From the NCBI RefSeq assembly GCF_900411395.1, contig NZ_OXCQ01000007.1:1-64000 (forward strand): 64,000 nt of DNA, given 5' to 3'. Source of the stretch: Streptococcus sp. 596553 (GTDB lineage: Bacteria > Bacillota > Bacilli > Lactobacillales > Streptococcaceae). The position numbers and the translations under genes were made by a program. Within the stretch, counting starts at the first letter, position 1. Each line of letters begins with the position of its first letter. Below the pieces are notes generated by a model that was given only the letters and a program-made list of their open reading frames with translations, did no database searches and was not told the DNA's origin. Positions 1 to 10,592 of this stretch are shown here, in pieces.

Positions 1-21
1 GCAATAAAATCAAGCATTAGT

Positions 22-65
22 AAAACCAGTGGAACTTACCCTGACATGGATTTCCACTGGTTTTT
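22..65 (+). terminator. Rho-independent terminator or hairpin at window edge
   Basis: Thirteen-base arms, AAAACCAGTGGAA at 22-34 and its complement at 52-64, are followed by a T-rich stretch. It probably ends a gene lying before the window. Confidence 0.6.
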
Positions 66-456
66 ACAATTTTTATCAGATTAACTTCCACTTCTACTAG
101 CGGTGGAACTTAGTTTGGGAATTTACCTTATTTTTAAGGAGACTAACCCATTTTAGCAAAGATAACTTAAAACCATCTAATCCTAAAGTTTGACTCTCAC
201 GGGACAGTCTACAAAGCGCAAATCTTCCTTTAGAGAACTTTGATTTATATGCAAAAAGGCACAAATATCTATAGAAAATAGATAGGGATTAGAAATAGGG
301 AGGTACCCCTCCTGATTTCCCTCTTTAGACAGATTCCATCTATTTTTTATTAAAAATACTGTATTCTTATCTATTTCACACTTTTCTTCTATTAAAAAGC
401 AAAATCATGCTATCAAATCAAGCTTAAAAATTTTTTAAAATTTTTGACAAAAACAC

Positions 457-515
457 TTGCAACCGTTTTCTATTTGTGCTATACTAAGCTCATAAAGGAA
501 AACGTTTGCGTTTCC
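457..515 (+). promoter_or_regulatory. malX promoter with two MalR/CcpA-like operators
   Basis: A -35 TTGCAA (457-462), 17-bp spacer and -10 TATACT (480-485) form a good sigma-70-type promoter. GCAACCGTTTTC (459-470) overlaps the -35. AAAACGTTTGCG (499-510) sits just past the start point inside a near-palindrome at 497-515. Both resemble LacI-family half sites around a central ACGTT, so they suit MalR or CcpA. Which protein binds is inferred. Confidence 0.7.
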
Positions 516-553
516 TCATTATAAAATTTGTTATTCTTTAGGAGGAATACACT

Positions 554-1825
554 ATGTCATCTAAATTCATGAAGAGCGCTGCTGTGCTTGGAACTGCCAC
601 ACTTGCTAGCTTGCTTTTGGTAGCTTGCGGAAGCAAAACTGCTGATAAACCTGCTGATTCTGGTTCATCTGAAGCGAAAGAAATCACTCTTTACGTTGAG
701 GACCAATACAAAGCTTATGCTGAAACAGTAGCTAAAGCTTATAAAGAACAATCAGGAACAACAGTTAACATCAAATCTGGTGACCAAATGGGTGGGCTTG
801 ACAAACTTTCTCTTGACAACCAATCAGGTCAAGCTCCTGACGTTATGATGGCTCCATACGACCGTGTAGGTAGCCTTGGTACTGACGGACAACTTTCAGA
901 AGTGAAATTGAGCGACGGTGCTAAAACAGATGATAAAACTAAATCTCTTGTAACAGCTGCTGACGGTAAAGTTTACGGTGCTCCTGCCGTTATCGAGTCA
1001 CTTGTTATGTACTACAACAAAGACTTGGTAAAAGAAGCTCCAAAAACATTTGCTGACTTGGAAAACCTTGCTAAAGATAGCAAATACGCATTCGCTGGAG
1101 AAGATGGAAAAACTTCTGCTTTCCTAGCTGACTGGACAAACTTCTACTTTGCATACGGACTTCTTGCTGGTAACGGCGGTTACGTATTCGGACAAAACGG
1201 TAAAGACGCTAAAGACATCGGTCTTGCAAACGACGGCGCTATCAAAGGTGTAGAATACGCTAAAACTTGGTATGAAAAATGGCCTAAAGGTATGCAAGAT
1301 ACTGAAGGAGCTGGAAACCTAATCCAAACTCAATTCCAAGAAGGTAAAACAGCTGCTATCATCGATGGACCTTGGAAAGCTCAAGCCTTCAAAGACGCTA
1401 AAGTAAACTACGGTGTTGCAACTATCCCAACTCTTCCAAACGGAAAAGACTACGCAGCATTTGGTGGTGGTAAAGCTTGGATCATCCCATCAAGCACTAA
1501 GAACCTTGAAGCTGCTCAAAAATTTGTAGACTTCCTTGTTTCAACTGAACAACAAAAAGCCTTCTACGATAAAACTAATGAAATCCCAGCTAACACTGAA
1601 GCTCGTTCATACGCTGAAGGTAAAAATGATGAGTTGACAACAGCTGTTATCAAACAGTTCAAGAACGCTCAACCAATGCCAAACATCTCTCAAATGTCAG
1701 CAGTTTGGGACCCAGCTAAAACAATGTTGTTTGAAGCTGTAAGTGGTAAGAAAGATGCTAAGACAGCAGCTAACGATGCTGTAACATTGATCAAAGAAAC
1801 AATCAAACAAAAATTTGGTGAATAA
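554..1825 (+). CDS. malX: Maltodextrin ABC transporter substrate-binding lipoprotein MalX
   Basis: This is the extracellular binding protein that delivers maltodextrins to MalC-MalD. The first 25 residues form a lipoprotein signal ending in the lipobox LLVAC, so Cys25 should be lipidated. The remainder is a solute-binding protein family 1 fold with the VMMAPYDRVG segment and the DGPWKA segment typical of the maltose group. Length, 423 aa, matches pneumococcal MalX as I remember it. About residues 45-80 differ from my memory of the pneumococcal protein, which hints at a sister species. SD GGAGGA lies 7 bases before ATG. It is the first gene of malXCD, controlled by the promoter and operators just upstream. 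Confidence 0.97.
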   Translation: MSSKFMKSAAVLGTATLASLLLVACGSKTADKPADSGSSEAKEITLYVEDQYKAYAETVAKAYKEQSGTTVNIKSGDQMGGLDKLSLDNQSGQAPDVMMAPYDRVGSLGTDGQLSEVKLSDGAKTDDKTKSLVTAADGKVYGAPAVIESLVMYYNKDLVKEAPKTFADLENLAKDSKYAFAGEDGKTSAFLADWTNFYFAYGLLAGNGGYVFGQNGKDAKDIGLANDGAIKGVEYAKTWYEKWPKGMQDTEGAGNLIQTQFQEGKTAAIIDGPWKAQAFKDAKVNYGVATIPTLPNGKDYAAFGGGKAWIIPSSTKNLEAAQKFVDFLVSTEQQKAFYDKTNEIPANTEARSYAEGKNDELTTAVIKQFKNAQPMPNISQMSAVWDPAKTMLFEAVSGKKDAKTAANDAVTLIKETIKQKFGE

Positions 1826-1833
1826 GAAATTTG

Positions 1834-1866
1834 TTCAAGGGGGGTGGAAATCAAATCCCCCTTTGA
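1834..1866 (+). terminator. Hairpin between malX and malC (partial terminator or mRNA stabiliser)
   Basis: Arms TTCAAGGGGG and CCCCCTTTGAA pair with one G-U, but no clean U run follows. Such hairpins often follow the binding-protein gene of ABC operons and keep it more highly expressed than the permeases. Confidence 0.6.
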
Positions 1867-1934
1867 ATTTATCAACAAAAACACAAATAGTTTAGGTTTT
1901 ATCTAGAAACCAGTATCCTATGAAAGGAGTTATT

Positions 1935-3227
1935 ATGGAAAAGCAACAACCTAGTAAAGCAGCCCTGCTGTCTATCATTCCTGGGTTAGGACAGATTTAC
2001 AATAAACAAAAAGCCAAAGGTTTTATCTTCCTTGGTGTAACCATCGTATTTGTCCTTTATTTCCTAGCACTTGCAGCCCCTGAATTGAGCAATCTTATCA
2101 CTCTTGGTGACAAGCCAGGTCGTGACAATTCCCTCTTTATGCTGATTCGCGGTGCCTTCCATTTAATCTTTGTAGTTGTTTATGTACTCTTTTATTTCTC
2201 AAATATCAAAGATGCTCATACAACTGCTAAACACATTAATAATGGCATTCCAGTAGCACTTACCTTTAAAGAAATGGTCAAAGGAATCTATGAAAATGGC
2301 TTCCCTTACCTCTTGATCATTCCATCTTATGTTGCCATGACTTTTGCAATCATCTTCCCAGTTATTGTAACCTTGATGATTGCCTTTACCAACTACGACT
2401 TCCAACACTTGCCACCAAACAAGTTGTTGGACTGGGTTGGTTTGACCAACTTTACAAACATTTGGAGCTTGAGTACCTTCCGTTCTGCCTTTGGTTCTGT
2501 TCTTTCTTGGACTATCATTTGGGCTTTATCTGCCTCAACTTTACAGATCGTGATTGGTATCTTCACAGCTATCATTGCTAACCAACCATTTATCAAAGGA
2601 AAACGTATCTTCGGTGTTATTTTCCTTCTTCCTTGGGCTGTTCCAGCCTTCATCACTATCTTGACATTCTCAAACATGTTTAACGATAGTGTCGGAGCTA
2701 TCAACACTCAAGTCTTGCCGATCTTTGCTAAATTCCTTCCATTCCTTGATGGGGCTCTTATCCCTTGGAAAACAGACCCTACTTGGACTAAGGTTGCCTT
2801 GATTATGATGCAAGGTTGGCTTGGATTCCCATATATCTACGTTTTGACTTTGGGTATCTTGCAATCTATTCCTAACGACCTTTACGAAGCAGCTTATATT
2901 GACGGTGCCAATGCTTGGCAAAAATTCCGCAACATCACTTTCCCAATGATCTTGGCTGTTGCAGCACCTACTTTGATTAGCCAATACACCTTCAACTTTA
3001 ACAACTTCTCTATCATGTACCTCTTCAATGGTGGAGGACCTGGTAGTGTCGGAGGTGGAGCTGGTTCCACCGATATCTTGATCTCATGGATCTACCGTTT
3101 GACAACAGGTACATCTCCTCAATACTCAATGGCGGCAGCTGTTACCTTGATTATCTCTATCATTGTCATCTCAATCTCTATGATCGCATTCAAGAAACTA
3201 CACGCATTTGATATGGAGGATGTCTAA
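1935..3227 (+). CDS. malC: Maltodextrin ABC transporter permease MalC
   Basis: Membrane subunit of the MalXCD importer and MalF homologue, 430 aa from the ATG at 1935. An upstream ATG at 1920 would leave the SD AAAGGAG (1923-1929) inside the gene, so 1935 is preferred. The N-terminus has hydrophobic hairpins before the core, which then carries the permease EAA loop ([14 protein letters not shown]) that contacts the ATPase. The ATPase is not encoded here; in pneumococci the shared sugar ATPase MsmK serves this role, so that is the likely partner. One base separates it from malD. Confidence 0.96.
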   Translation: MEKQQPSKAALLSIIPGLGQIYNKQKAKGFIFLGVTIVFVLYFLALAAPELSNLITLGDKPGRDNSLFMLIRGAFHLIFVVVYVLFYFSNIKDAHTTAKHINNGIPVALTFKEMVKGIYENGFPYLLIIPSYVAMTFAIIFPVIVTLMIAFTNYDFQHLPPNKLLDWVGLTNFTNIWSLSTFRSAFGSVLSWTIIWALSASTLQIVIGIFTAIIANQPFIKGKRIFGVIFLLPWAVPAFITILTFSNMFNDSVGAINTQVLPIFAKFLPFLDGALIPWKTDPTWTKVALIMMQGWLGFPYIYVLTLGILQSIPNDLYEAAYIDGANAWQKFRNITFPMILAVAAPTLISQYTFNFNNFSIMYLFNGGGPGSVGGGAGSTDILISWIYRLTTGTSPQYSMAAAVTLIISIIVISISMIAFKKLHAFDMEDV

Positions 3228-3228
3228 G

Positions 3229-4071
3229 ATGAATAACTCAATTAAACTCAAACGTAGACTGACTCAAACCCTTACTTACCTCTACTTAATTGGCCTATCA
3301 ATCGTGATTATCTATCCACTTTTGATTACCATCATGTCAGCCTTTAAAGCAGGTAACGTCTCAGCCTTTAAACTAGATACTAACATCGACCTCAATTTTG
3401 ATAACTTTAAAGGCCTCTTCACTGAAACCTTGTACGGTACTTGGTACCTCAATACTTTGATTATCGCCTTGATTACCATGGTTGTTCAAACAAGTATTAT
3501 CGTACTTGCTGGTTATGCCTACAGCCGTTACAACTTCTTGGCTCGTAAACAAAGTTTGGTCTTCTTCTTGATTATCCAAATGGTGCCAACCATGGCCGCT
3601 TTGACAGCCTTCTTCGTTATGGCACTTATGTTGAACGCCCTTAACCACAGCTGGTTCCTCATCTTCCTCTACGTTGGTGGTGGTATCCCAATGAATGCTT
3701 GGCTCATGAAAGGCTACTTCGATACAGTGCCAATGTCTCTAGACGAATCTGCAAAACTAGACGGTGCAGGACACTTCCGCCGCTTCTGGCAAATTGTTCT
3801 TCCACTTGTTCGCCCAATGGTTGCCGTACAAGCTCTCTGGGCCTTCATGGGACCTTTTGGAGACTACATCCTCTCTAGTTTCTTGCTTCGTGAGAAAGAA
3901 TACTTTACTGTTGCCGTAGGTCTCCAAACCTTCGTTAGCAATGTGAAAAACATGAAGATCGCCTACTTCTCAGCAGGTGCTATCCTCATCGCCCTTCCAA
4001 TCTGTATTCTCTTCTTCTTCCTACAAAAGAACTTTGTTTCAGGACTTACAAGTGGTGGCGACAAGGGATAA
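3229..4071 (+). CDS. malD: Maltodextrin ABC transporter permease MalD
   Basis: Second membrane subunit and MalG homologue, 280 aa. The start at 3229 follows SD GGAGGA (3215-3220) within the end of malC; the out-of-frame ATG at 3208 is rejected. About six membrane segments and an EAA-type loop ([16 protein letters not shown]) are visible. It pairs with MalC to form the channel. A strong hairpin overlaps its last codons, so malXCD ends here and malA is transcribed separately. Confidence 0.96.
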   Translation: MNNSIKLKRRLTQTLTYLYLIGLSIVIIYPLLITIMSAFKAGNVSAFKLDTNIDLNFDNFKGLFTETLYGTWYLNTLIIALITMVVQTSIIVLAGYAYSRYNFLARKQSLVFFLIIQMVPTMAALTAFFVMALMLNALNHSWFLIFLYVGGGIPMNAWLMKGYFDTVPMSLDESAKLDGAGHFRRFWQIVLPLVRPMVAVQALWAFMGPFGDYILSSFLLREKEYFTVAVGLQTFVSNVKNMKIAYFSAGAILIALPICILFFFLQKNFVSGLTSGGDKG

Positions 4072-4092
4072 TATATCCCCGCCACCCTTTTT
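4054..4092 (+). terminator. malXCD terminator
   Basis: Arms GGTGGCG (4054-4060) and CGCCACC (4080-4086) enclose an inner GGGATA/TATCCC pair and are followed by CTTTTT. The hairpin overlaps the malD stop codon. Confidence 0.8.
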
Positions 4093-4097
4093 CATTT

Positions 4098-4211
4098 TAT
4101 ACTCTTCTAAAATCTCTTCAAACCATGTCAGCTTCATATCCAACCTCAAAGCCGTGCTTTGAGCAACCCGCGGATAGCTTCCTAGTTTGCTCTTTGATTT
4201 TCATTGAGTAT
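4098..4211 (+). repeat. BOX element (degenerate boxA-boxC)
   Basis: Left end TATACTCTTC and right end TTTGATTTTCATTGAGTAT are the BOX termini. The inside of boxA and most of boxB are lost, and the boxC core (GCAACCCGCGGATAGCTTCC) is diverged. It is an old, decayed copy between malD and malA. Confidence 0.85.
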
Positions 4212-4265
4212 TAGCGATTGCTACTGTAAATAATATTCTTGCAACAAGCAATTTTTCTCCTAGAC

Positions 4266-4294
4266 TTGAAATAAAGCGCATTTCTCTATATAAT
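4266..4294 (+). promoter_or_regulatory. malA-malR promoter
   Basis: TTGAAA (4266-4271), a 17-bp spacer and TATAAT (4289-4294) lie 38 bp before malA. Confidence 0.75.
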
Positions 4295-4331
4295 AATACT
4301 CATATAGAAAACACCTTTTAGAAAGATACCT

Positions 4332-5132
4332 ATGCTTCCATATCCATTTTCTTATTTTTCAAGTATTTGGGGATTTCGTAAGCCCCTGTCCAAACGTTTC
4401 GGGCTCAACTGGTTTCAGCTTCTCTTTACCAGTATCTTCCTTATCAGCTTATCCATGGTACCTATTGCCATCCAAAACAGCTCGCAGGAGACTTATCCGC
4501 TAGAAACCTTTATCGATAATGTCTATGAACCATTGACAAATGAGGTTGTCCAGGATCTCTCTGAGCATGTTGCAATTGTTGATGGTAAATTAACTTATAC
4601 TGGAACAGCTAGTCAAGCGCCTTCTATTGTGATCGGTCCAAGCCCAAGCAAAGAATTACCTAAGGACTTGCAACTGCATTTCGATACAAATGAGCTAGTC
4701 ATCAGCAAGGAAAGTAAGGAACTGACTCGTATCTCTTACCGGGCGATTGAGACTGAGAGTTTCAAAAGCAAGGATAGCTTGACCCAAGCCATTTCTAAAG
4801 ACTGGTACCAACAGAATCGTGTCTATATCAGTCTCTTCCTAGTTCTCGGTGCTAGCTTCCTCTTTGGTTTGAATTTCTTTATCGTCTCTCTAGGGGCGAG
4901 TCTTCTCCTTTATATCACTAAGAAATCACGCCTCTTTTCATTTAGAACCTTTAAAGAGTGCTACCATTTTATCTTGAACTGTTTAGGATTACCAACTCTG
5001 ATTACACTTATTTTGGGATTATTTGGCCAAAATATGACAACCCTGATTACTGTACAAAACATTCTTTTTGTCCTTTATCTGGTCACTATCTTTTATAAAA
5101 CACATTTCCGTGACCCAGATTACCATAAATAG
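4332..5132 (+). CDS. malA: MalA family membrane protein (DUF1189)
   Basis: A 266-aa membrane protein long called MalA in the pneumococcal mal locus. One membrane helix lies near residues 28-47. An extracellular domain covers about 50-160, and a cluster of helices follows at 165-255. The biochemical role is unknown to me. Linkage to malR and the importer suggests a part in maltodextrin uptake or sensing. SD is weak (AGAAAG). malR follows 9 bases after the stop, so the two are one transcript. Confidence 0.85.
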   Translation: MLPYPFSYFSSIWGFRKPLSKRFGLNWFQLLFTSIFLISLSMVPIAIQNSSQETYPLETFIDNVYEPLTNEVVQDLSEHVAIVDGKLTYTGTASQAPSIVIGPSPSKELPKDLQLHFDTNELVISKESKELTRISYRAIETESFKSKDSLTQAISKDWYQQNRVYISLFLVLGASFLFGLNFFIVSLGASLLLYITKKSRLFSFRTFKECYHFILNCLGLPTLITLILGLFGQNMTTLITVQNILFVLYLVTIFYKTHFRDPDYHK

Positions 5133-5141
5133 GAGATTTTT

Positions 5142-6128
5142 ATGCCCGTTACGATTAAAGACGTGGCCAAGGCTGCTGGTGTTTCGCCTTCAACCGTAAC
5201 CCGTGTTATTCAAAATAAATCAACCATTAGCGACGAAACAAAAAAACGCGTTCGCAAGGCTATGAAAGAGCTCAATTACCACCCCAACCTCAACGCTCGT
5301 AGCTTGGTAAGTAGCTATACTCAGGTGATTGGTTTGGTTCTTCCTGATGACTCAGATGCCTTCTACCAGAATCCTTTCTTCCCATCTGTCCTCCGTGGTA
5401 TCGCTCAAGTTGCTTCTGAAAACCACTACGCTATTCAGATTGCAACAGGTAAAGATGCCAAAGAGCGTCTTAAAGCTATTTCTCAGATGGTCTATGGTAA
5501 GCGTGTAGATGGTTTGATTTTCCTCTATGCCCAAGAAGAGGACCCTTTGGTTAAGTTAGTAGCAGACGAGCAATTTCCTTTCCTTATCTTAGGTAAATCT
5601 CTATCTCCCTTCATTCCACTTGTCGATAATGACAATGTCCAAGCTGGTTTTGATGCGACAGAGTATTTCATCAAAAAAGGATGCAAGCGAATTGCCTTTA
5701 TCGGAGGGACTAAGCGACTCTTCGTAACACAAGACCGTCTGACAGGTTACGAGCTAGCTCTAAAACAACACCAACTTCCTCTCGATACTAATCTGACTTA
5801 CTTTGCTACTGAATTTCTTGAAGATAATGGTTATCGCTTTAGTAGACTTCTCTTCAAACACGATCCAAATATTGATGCTATTATTACCATTGATAGTCTC
5901 CTTGCTGCAGGGGTCTGTGATTACATCGCAAAACACCAACTGGATGTCCCTGTCCTCAGCTTCGACTCAGTCAATCCCAAGCTCAACTTGGCAGCCTATG
6001 TCGATATCAATAGTTTGGAGCTTGGTCGTGTTTCCTTTGAAACTATTCTCCAGATTATCAGCGATGCTAAAAGCAATAAACAAATTTGTTACCGTCAGTT
6101 AATCGCCCACAAAATTATTGAAAAATAA
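5142..6128 (+). CDS. malR: Maltose operon transcriptional repressor MalR (LacI family)
   Basis: A 328-aa LacI/GalR regulator. Residues 3-50 form the helix-turn-helix and hinge (TIKDVAKAAGVSPSTVTRV), followed by a periplasmic-binding-like sugar domain. It is known to repress malXCD and malMP in pneumococci and to be released by maltose. The ACGTT-centred sites before malX suit it. SD AGGAGA is 7 bases before ATG. A strong terminator follows. Confidence 0.95.
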   Translation: MPVTIKDVAKAAGVSPSTVTRVIQNKSTISDETKKRVRKAMKELNYHPNLNARSLVSSYTQVIGLVLPDDSDAFYQNPFFPSVLRGIAQVASENHYAIQIATGKDAKERLKAISQMVYGKRVDGLIFLYAQEEDPLVKLVADEQFPFLILGKSLSPFIPLVDNDNVQAGFDATEYFIKKGCKRIAFIGGTKRLFVTQDRLTGYELALKQHQLPLDTNLTYFATEFLEDNGYRFSRLLFKHDPNIDAIITIDSLLAAGVCDYIAKHQLDVPVLSFDSVNPKLNLAAYVDINSLELGRVSFETILQIISDAKSNKQICYRQLIAHKIIEK

Positions 6129-6152
6129 AAACCAGCTCGCGCTGGTTTTTTT
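6127..6152. terminator. Bidirectional terminator between malR and the YitT gene
   Basis: AAAAACCAGC, loop TCGC, GCTGGTTTTTTT. T runs on both strands let it end malR (+) and the convergent YitT gene (-). Confidence 0.9.
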
Positions 6153-6156
6153 ATCA

Positions 6157-7098
6157 CTAATTTTCTGTTTCAACGAATCGTCCCAAAATATGAACATTCT
6201 CAGATACAGAGACAAAGGCCCCTGGATCCACCTGTGTCATAATCTGTTTAAATTCATTAAACTCTGCACGTGTAATGACAGTAATTAAAACTGCCTTTCT
6301 TTCGTGATTATAGGTTCCTTCTGCATCGTGGATCATGGTTGCTCCACGGTGCAATTTTTTATGGATTTTCTCAATTACCTTATCTGGATGATTGGTCACA
6401 ATCATGGCCTGCATGCGTTTTTGCTTGGTAAAGACCGCATCTGTCACACGGCTAGAGACAAAGATGGTAATCATAGAGTAGAGAGCGTATTTCCAACCAA
6501 AGGTCAAACCTGCTATCAGCATGATAGTCCCATTTACCAAGAAAGAAATGCTACCAACATTCTTACCCGTTTTCTTACGAATGGTCAGACTGACAATGTC
6601 TGTACCACCACTGGAGATATTGTTTCGAAGAGCAAAACCAATCCCCAAGCCCATGACAACACCCCCAAAAAGGGCATTGATAATAGGATCCTCCGTCAAG
6701 GTTGCCACAGGGACAAACTGGATAAAGAAGGAACTCATAGATACCGTGATAAAGGTAAAGACGGTGAACTTATGGCCAATCTGATACCAAGCCAAGACCA
6801 TCAAAGGGAAGTTAATAGCGTAAAAGGTTAGCGAAATCGGAATATGAAAACCAAACCAGTGATTACTCAAGGCAGAGATAATCTGTGCCAGACCTGTCGC
6901 ACCACTCGAATACACATGCCCTGGTTGGAAAAAGAAATTGACCGCTACTGCTGATAAAAAACCATAGACCAGAGAGGCCGAAATCTTCTCATCATATTTT
7001 TCGCGAGAGATGCTTTGTAAGACACGTAAAATTTTTATCTGATAAGCAAAGCGGCGCAGATAATAGCGCCACCGCTTAATTCGTTTTGCTTGTTTCAT
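6157..7098 (-). CDS. YitT family membrane protein
   Basis: A 313-aa protein with about five membrane helices (residues 45-200) and a cytosolic C-terminal DUF2179 domain (about 225-305). The GATGLAQI and [10 protein letters not shown] segments are typical of YitT/DUF161 proteins, whose substrate is not known. It overlaps the end of aspS by 23 bp, with a weak AGAAGAAG SD inside aspS, so translation is probably coupled to the synthetase. Confidence 0.85.
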   Translation of the reverse strand: MKQAKRIKRWRYYLRRFAYQIKILRVLQSISREKYDEKISASLVYGFLSAVAVNFFFQPGHVYSSGATGLAQIISALSNHWFGFHIPISLTFYAINFPLMVLAWYQIGHKFTVFTFITVSMSSFFIQFVPVATLTEDPIINALFGGVVMGLGIGFALRNNISSGGTDIVSLTIRKKTGKNVGSISFLVNGTIMLIAGLTFGWKYALYSMITIFVSSRVTDAVFTKQKRMQAMIVTNHPDKVIEKIHKKLHRGATMIHDAEGTYNHERKAVLITVITRAEFNEFKQIMTQVDPGAFVSVSENVHILGRFVETEN

Positions 7099-8839
7099 CT
7101 TCTTCTACTTGTAAGCTGAGTTCCTCTAGTTGTTTGAGAGCGACTGTTGAAGGAGCTTGTGTCATTGGATCACTTGCCTTGTTGTTCTTAGGAAAGGCAA
7201 TAACTTCACGAATATTTTCTTCTCCAGCAAGCAACATGACAAAACGGTCAAGTCCAATAGCCAAACCACCGTGTGGTGGGAAACCATAGTCCATGGCTTC
7301 AAGAAGGAAGCCAAACTGATCATTTGCTTCTTCGGCTGAGAAACCAAGAGCCTTGAACATGCGTTCTTGAAGGTCTTTTTGATTGATACGAAGGCTACCA
7401 CCACCAAGTTCATAACCGTTCAAGACAATATCGTAAGCAATGGCACGAACCTTAGCCAAATCACCTTCTAATTCGTGAGCAGTCTCTTCCTGTGGAAGGG
7501 TAAACGGATGGTGGGCGCTCATGTAACGGCCTTCTTCTTCAGACCATTCAAACATTGGCCAGTCAACCACCCAAAGGAAGTTGAATTTATCGCTATCAAT
7601 CAAACCAAGCTCTTTGGCAATACGTCCACGAAGGGCACCGAGAGTTGCATTGGCCACTTCAAGCGTATCTGCCACAAAGAGAACCAAGTCCTTATCTTCA
7701 AGAGCAAGCGCTGTTGTCAATTCTGCTTGGATGCCTGCCAAGAACTTAGCAACTGGTCCATTTAATTCTCCATCCACAACCTTGACCCAAGCAAGACCTT
7801 TGGCACCGTACTGCTTGGCTACTTCAGTCATCTTGTCGATGTCTTTACGTGAATAGTTGTCCGCAGCTCCTTTGACCACAATGGCTTTTACAGCAGGTGC
7901 TTCTGAAAAGACTTTAAAGTCTACACCTTTGACCACTGCTGTCAAGTCCTGAAGCAACATGTCAAAACGGGTATCTGGCTTGTCAGAACCATAAAGAGCC
8001 ATCGCATCATCGTATTTCATACGAGGGAATGGAAGCGTCACTTCGATGCCTTTAGTTTCTTTCATGACGCGCGCAATCAAGCCTTCTGTAATATCTTGGA
8101 TTTCTTGCTCAGTAAGGAAAGACGTTTCCAAGTCGACCTGAGTGAACTCAGGTTGGCGGTCTCCACGCAAGTCCTCATCACGGAAACATTTGACGATTTG
8201 GTAATAACGGTCAAAACCAGCATTCATCAACAATTGCTTAGTAATTTGTGGACTTTGAGGAAGAGCGTAGAAATGCCCTCTATTAACACGAGATGGTACC
8301 AAGTAGTCACGCGCCCCTTCAGGCGTTGACTTAGAAAGGAATGGTGTCTCCACGTCGATAAACTCCAACTCATCCAAGTAGTTGCGGATAGAGTGAGTCA
8401 CCTTAGCACGAAGTTTCAGATTTTCCAACATTTCTGGACGACGAAGGTCAAGGTAACGGTAACGCAAACGTGTATCGTCATTAGCCTCAATGCCATCCTT
8501 AATCTCAAACGGGGTTGTCTTAGCTGTATTAAGCACTGTCAGAGCTGTCACGTTTAACTCAACTGCACCAGTTGGCAACTTATCATTGGCTTGCTCACGC
8601 GCAGCGACCTGTCCAGTCACCTCGATAACAAATTCGCTACGAAGGCTTTCAGCTGTCGCCATAACCTCTGCAGATACTTTTTCAGGGTTGATAACCAACT
8701 GCATGATTCCTTCACGGTCACGAAGATCGATAAAGATCAAACCACCAAGGTCACGACGACGGCCTACCCATCCTTTCAAGGTTATTTCTTGTCCGATGTG
8801 TTCCTCACGAACACGACCAGCATACATACTACGTTTCAT
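7076..8839 (-). CDS. aspS: Aspartyl-tRNA synthetase
   Basis: Charges tRNA-Asp with aspartate in the cytoplasm. The 587-aa protein has an N-terminal OB fold for the anticodon (about 1-110), a class II catalytic core with motif 2 ([16 protein letters not shown]), a bacterial GAD insertion (about 290-420) and motif 3 (GLAIGLDRF). This is the usual bacterial architecture and length. No T-box is visible in the short leader. Confidence 0.98.
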   Translation of the reverse strand: MKRSMYAGRVREEHIGQEITLKGWVGRRRDLGGLIFIDLRDREGIMQLVINPEKVSAEVMATAESLRSEFVIEVTGQVAAREQANDKLPTGAVELNVTALTVLNTAKTTPFEIKDGIEANDDTRLRYRYLDLRRPEMLENLKLRAKVTHSIRNYLDELEFIDVETPFLSKSTPEGARDYLVPSRVNRGHFYALPQSPQITKQLLMNAGFDRYYQIVKCFRDEDLRGDRQPEFTQVDLETSFLTEQEIQDITEGLIARVMKETKGIEVTLPFPRMKYDDAMALYGSDKPDTRFDMLLQDLTAVVKGVDFKVFSEAPAVKAIVVKGAADNYSRKDIDKMTEVAKQYGAKGLAWVKVVDGELNGPVAKFLAGIQAELTTALALEDKDLVLFVADTLEVANATLGALRGRIAKELGLIDSDKFNFLWVVDWPMFEWSEEEGRYMSAHHPFTLPQEETAHELEGDLAKVRAIAYDIVLNGYELGGGSLRINQKDLQERMFKALGFSAEEANDQFGFLLEAMDYGFPPHGGLAIGLDRFVMLLAGEENIREVIAFPKNNKASDPMTQAPSTVALKQLEELSLQVEEDETSKTN

Positions 8840-8867
8840 TGTTTCTCTCCTCTTTTATTCTGTTACT

Positions 8868-8876
8868 ATTTTACCA
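8868..8876 (-). promoter_or_regulatory. aspS extended -10 promoter element
   Basis: On the minus strand the sequence reads TGGTAAAAT, an extended -10 (TGn plus TAAAAT), about 30 bp before the aspS ATG. The same 9-mer precedes hisS, rpsD and the glycosyltransferase gene. Confidence 0.65.
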
Positions 8877-8964
8877 TAAAAGCGCAGGCTCTTCATGAAA
8901 ATCATCAGAAAAGTTTGCCAGTCTTTAAAAATCAAGTGAAGACTCTAAAAATTAACGCCCATAC

Positions 8965-8996
8965 AAAAAGTCCGATGAACTTCACCGGACTCTTTT
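8965..8996 (-). terminator. Terminator after the 76-aa membrane protein gene
   Basis: Arms AGTCCG and CGGACT with a run of five Ts on the minus strand, directly after the stop codon. Confidence 0.75.
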
Positions 8997-9225
8997 ATTT
9001 TGAATTGTTGCCTGCTTTACGCTTTTCAGCGATTTCGGCTGCCTTTCGAGGCAAGACAATTTCCGTTATGTAGGCTGTCCCAAAACGCAAGACACCTGCA
9101 ATAGGGGCAAAGACAACTGCTAGATAGTTGTAGAAGAAATCGCCCTTAAAGGCATAAGCTAGCGCTCCAATGATGAAAAATAGAACGACTGCTTGAATCA
9201 CTGCTAATAAAATTACTCGTTTCAT
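8995..9225 (-). CDS. Small conserved membrane protein
   Basis: 76 aa with two hydrophobic helices (about 4-26 and 31-55) and a basic tail. I do not assign a function. It is the last gene of a minus-strand run that begins near 13.06 kb, starting 17 bp after the CPBP protease gene. SD AGGAGGT lies before ATG. Confidence 0.75.
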   Translation of the reverse strand: MKRVILLAVIQAVVLFFIIGALAYAFKGDFFYNYLAVVFAPIAGVLRFGTAYITEIVLPRKAAEIAEKRKAGNNSK

Positions 9226-9242
9226 GTGACCTCCTGACTCTA

Positions 9243-9884
9243 TTATAGCATGAGTATCATCAAAAAGCCGACTAAATTATTCAAAGCGTGGAGAGAAATA
9301 CTGTAGACCAGACCTTTTCTGCTAATATAAGCCAAGCCCAAACTAAAACCAAGGCTAAAATAGACAAAAAATTGTTGCACATCACCTGGGAAATGAATCA
9401 AGGCAAACAGAAGACTAGATACCAGAAGGAAAATCAGAGTTTGTTTACTATTGTCCTGCTTAGGAAAGAGGTAGCGTGCTAACATCCCTCTAAAGATAAG
9501 TTCTTCCGTCAAAGGAGCAAAAATAACGACCGCAAAGAAGGAGAAGAGTGGTTGAGACAAGGTCAAGTCTGTCGCTATTTGTTGATTTACTGAAGGATCA
9601 TCTGGCAAGAAGAATTGAACGACCAGAGATAAGAACCAAACCAAGGCAGGAAGCCAAATAAATCGGTTGAAGCCACTCTTCTCAATACGAACAGGACCTT
9701 TCTGATACCATTTGTAAATGCCGTACACATAAACTCCAGCCAAGGCCACATAGAGTAGGGTAACAGCATAGGGTGAAGCGCCTAAGGCAAGCGAAGTAGT
9801 CGCGAGCACCTGAATGAAGCCATAGATGAATAAAAAGGATAGAACAGCTAGAAGAAACCAGCCGAGGTTTTTAAGTAATTTCAT
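9243..9884 (-). CDS. CPBP family intramembrane metalloprotease
   Basis: 213 aa, about six membrane helices. The Abi/CAAX-protease motifs are present: EELIFRG (Glu127-Glu128 and Arg132) and the later histidine in LIHFPGD (His164). The family includes bacteriocin-immunity and protein-processing enzymes; the substrate is unknown. It sits 9 bp after the ABC permease gene, so it may act with that transporter, for example in peptide tolerance. That link is inference. Confidence 0.85.
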   Translation of the reverse strand: MKLLKNLGWFLLAVLSFLFIYGFIQVLATTSLALGASPYAVTLLYVALAGVYVYGIYKWYQKGPVRIEKSGFNRFIWLPALVWFLSLVVQFFLPDDPSVNQQIATDLTLSQPLFSFFAVVIFAPLTEELIFRGMLARYLFPKQDNSKQTLIFLLVSSLLFALIHFPGDVQQFFVYFSLGFSLGLAYISRKGLVYSISLHALNNLVGFLMILML

Positions 9885-9893
9885 AAAGGTCTC

Positions 9894-10592
9894 CTATCTT
9901 GCTTTATAGCTGTTTTTCAATACAAAGAGGTTTGCTATCCCTAACACAAGTACCCAGGCAAGTAACATGCCGATGTTAGAAAAAGATATTTCTCCACCTT
10001 TTTTATTTAAAAGATTTACAATTGGACCGACGAACGAGTAATCCAACACTTTCTGAGCCGTATCATTTTGAAGAGCAATTATAGGTAAAAAAGAGACAAT
10101 TAACATAGGGAAGATACTATAAACTTGCGCTTTAGACTGAGTATCTGACACCGCACCGATTAGAAGGTTGAGAAAAATAATACTAATAGTTGCTAGGAGC
10201 AAATAGATAACATAGGCAAATAAGTAACCTGATAGATCTACTTTAAGATAGATGGGAAGTACAATCATAGCAAGTAACATTATCAGAATAGGGAGAACAA
10301 GCATACTAAAAGTATATTCTGTTGCTGTCACACCACTTAGAATGAGTGATTTAAGATTTCGTTTTTCCTTATCTTCTGCCATCATAATCGATACCATATA
10401 ACCACTTCCCATGCTCAAGACCATCGTCAAGCTAGCAGATAGTAAAAATAGGCTCAATTGTCCATCCTTATTTGAAAATTCATTATATAAAACAGCAATA
10501 CCAAAAGGCATCAATAGACTCGCCAATAAAGTTGAATTGCTGATAAGAACTTGTAATCTTAACCATAGTAGGGCATTTAATTTTCTAAACAT
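9894..10592 (-). CDS. ABC transporter permease (ABC-2 type)
   Basis: 232 aa with six predicted membrane helices and no solute-binding partner, so it fits an exporter. It overlaps the ATPase gene by 8 bp, which signals coupled translation. The substrate is unknown; the neighbours (CPBP protease, small membrane proteins, XRE regulator) resemble peptide-immunity clusters. Confidence 0.85.
   Translation of the reverse strand: MFRKLNALLWLRLQVLISNSTLLASLLMPFGIAVLYNEFSNKDGQLSLFLLSASLTMVLSMGSGYMVSIMMAEDKEKRNLKSLILSGVTATEYTFSMLVLPILIMLLAMIVLPIYLKVDLSGYLFAYVIYLLLATISIIFLNLLIGAVSDTQSKAQVYSIFPMLIVSFLPIIALQNDTAQKVLDYSFVGPIVNLLNKKGGEISFSNIGMLLAWVLVLGIANLFVLKNSYKAR

Larger units (their letters stand above)
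1..553. other. malX upstream intergenic region
   Basis: I see no convincing gene on either strand here. It holds a terminator-like hairpin at 22-65, a copy of GTGGAACTTA at 29-38 repeated at 103-112, a GGAGG/CCTCC dyad near 299-313, and the malX promoter and operators at 457-515. The divergent malM-malP genes that I recall beside malX in pneumococcus are not visible. Confidence 0.6.

Noticed and set aside
3208..3228. Upstream ATG for malD
   Set aside because: It lies within malC before the SD; the ATG at 3229 has correct spacing.
8840..8964. T-box leader for aspS or hisS
   Set aside because: Both leaders are too short and no T-box core was seen.
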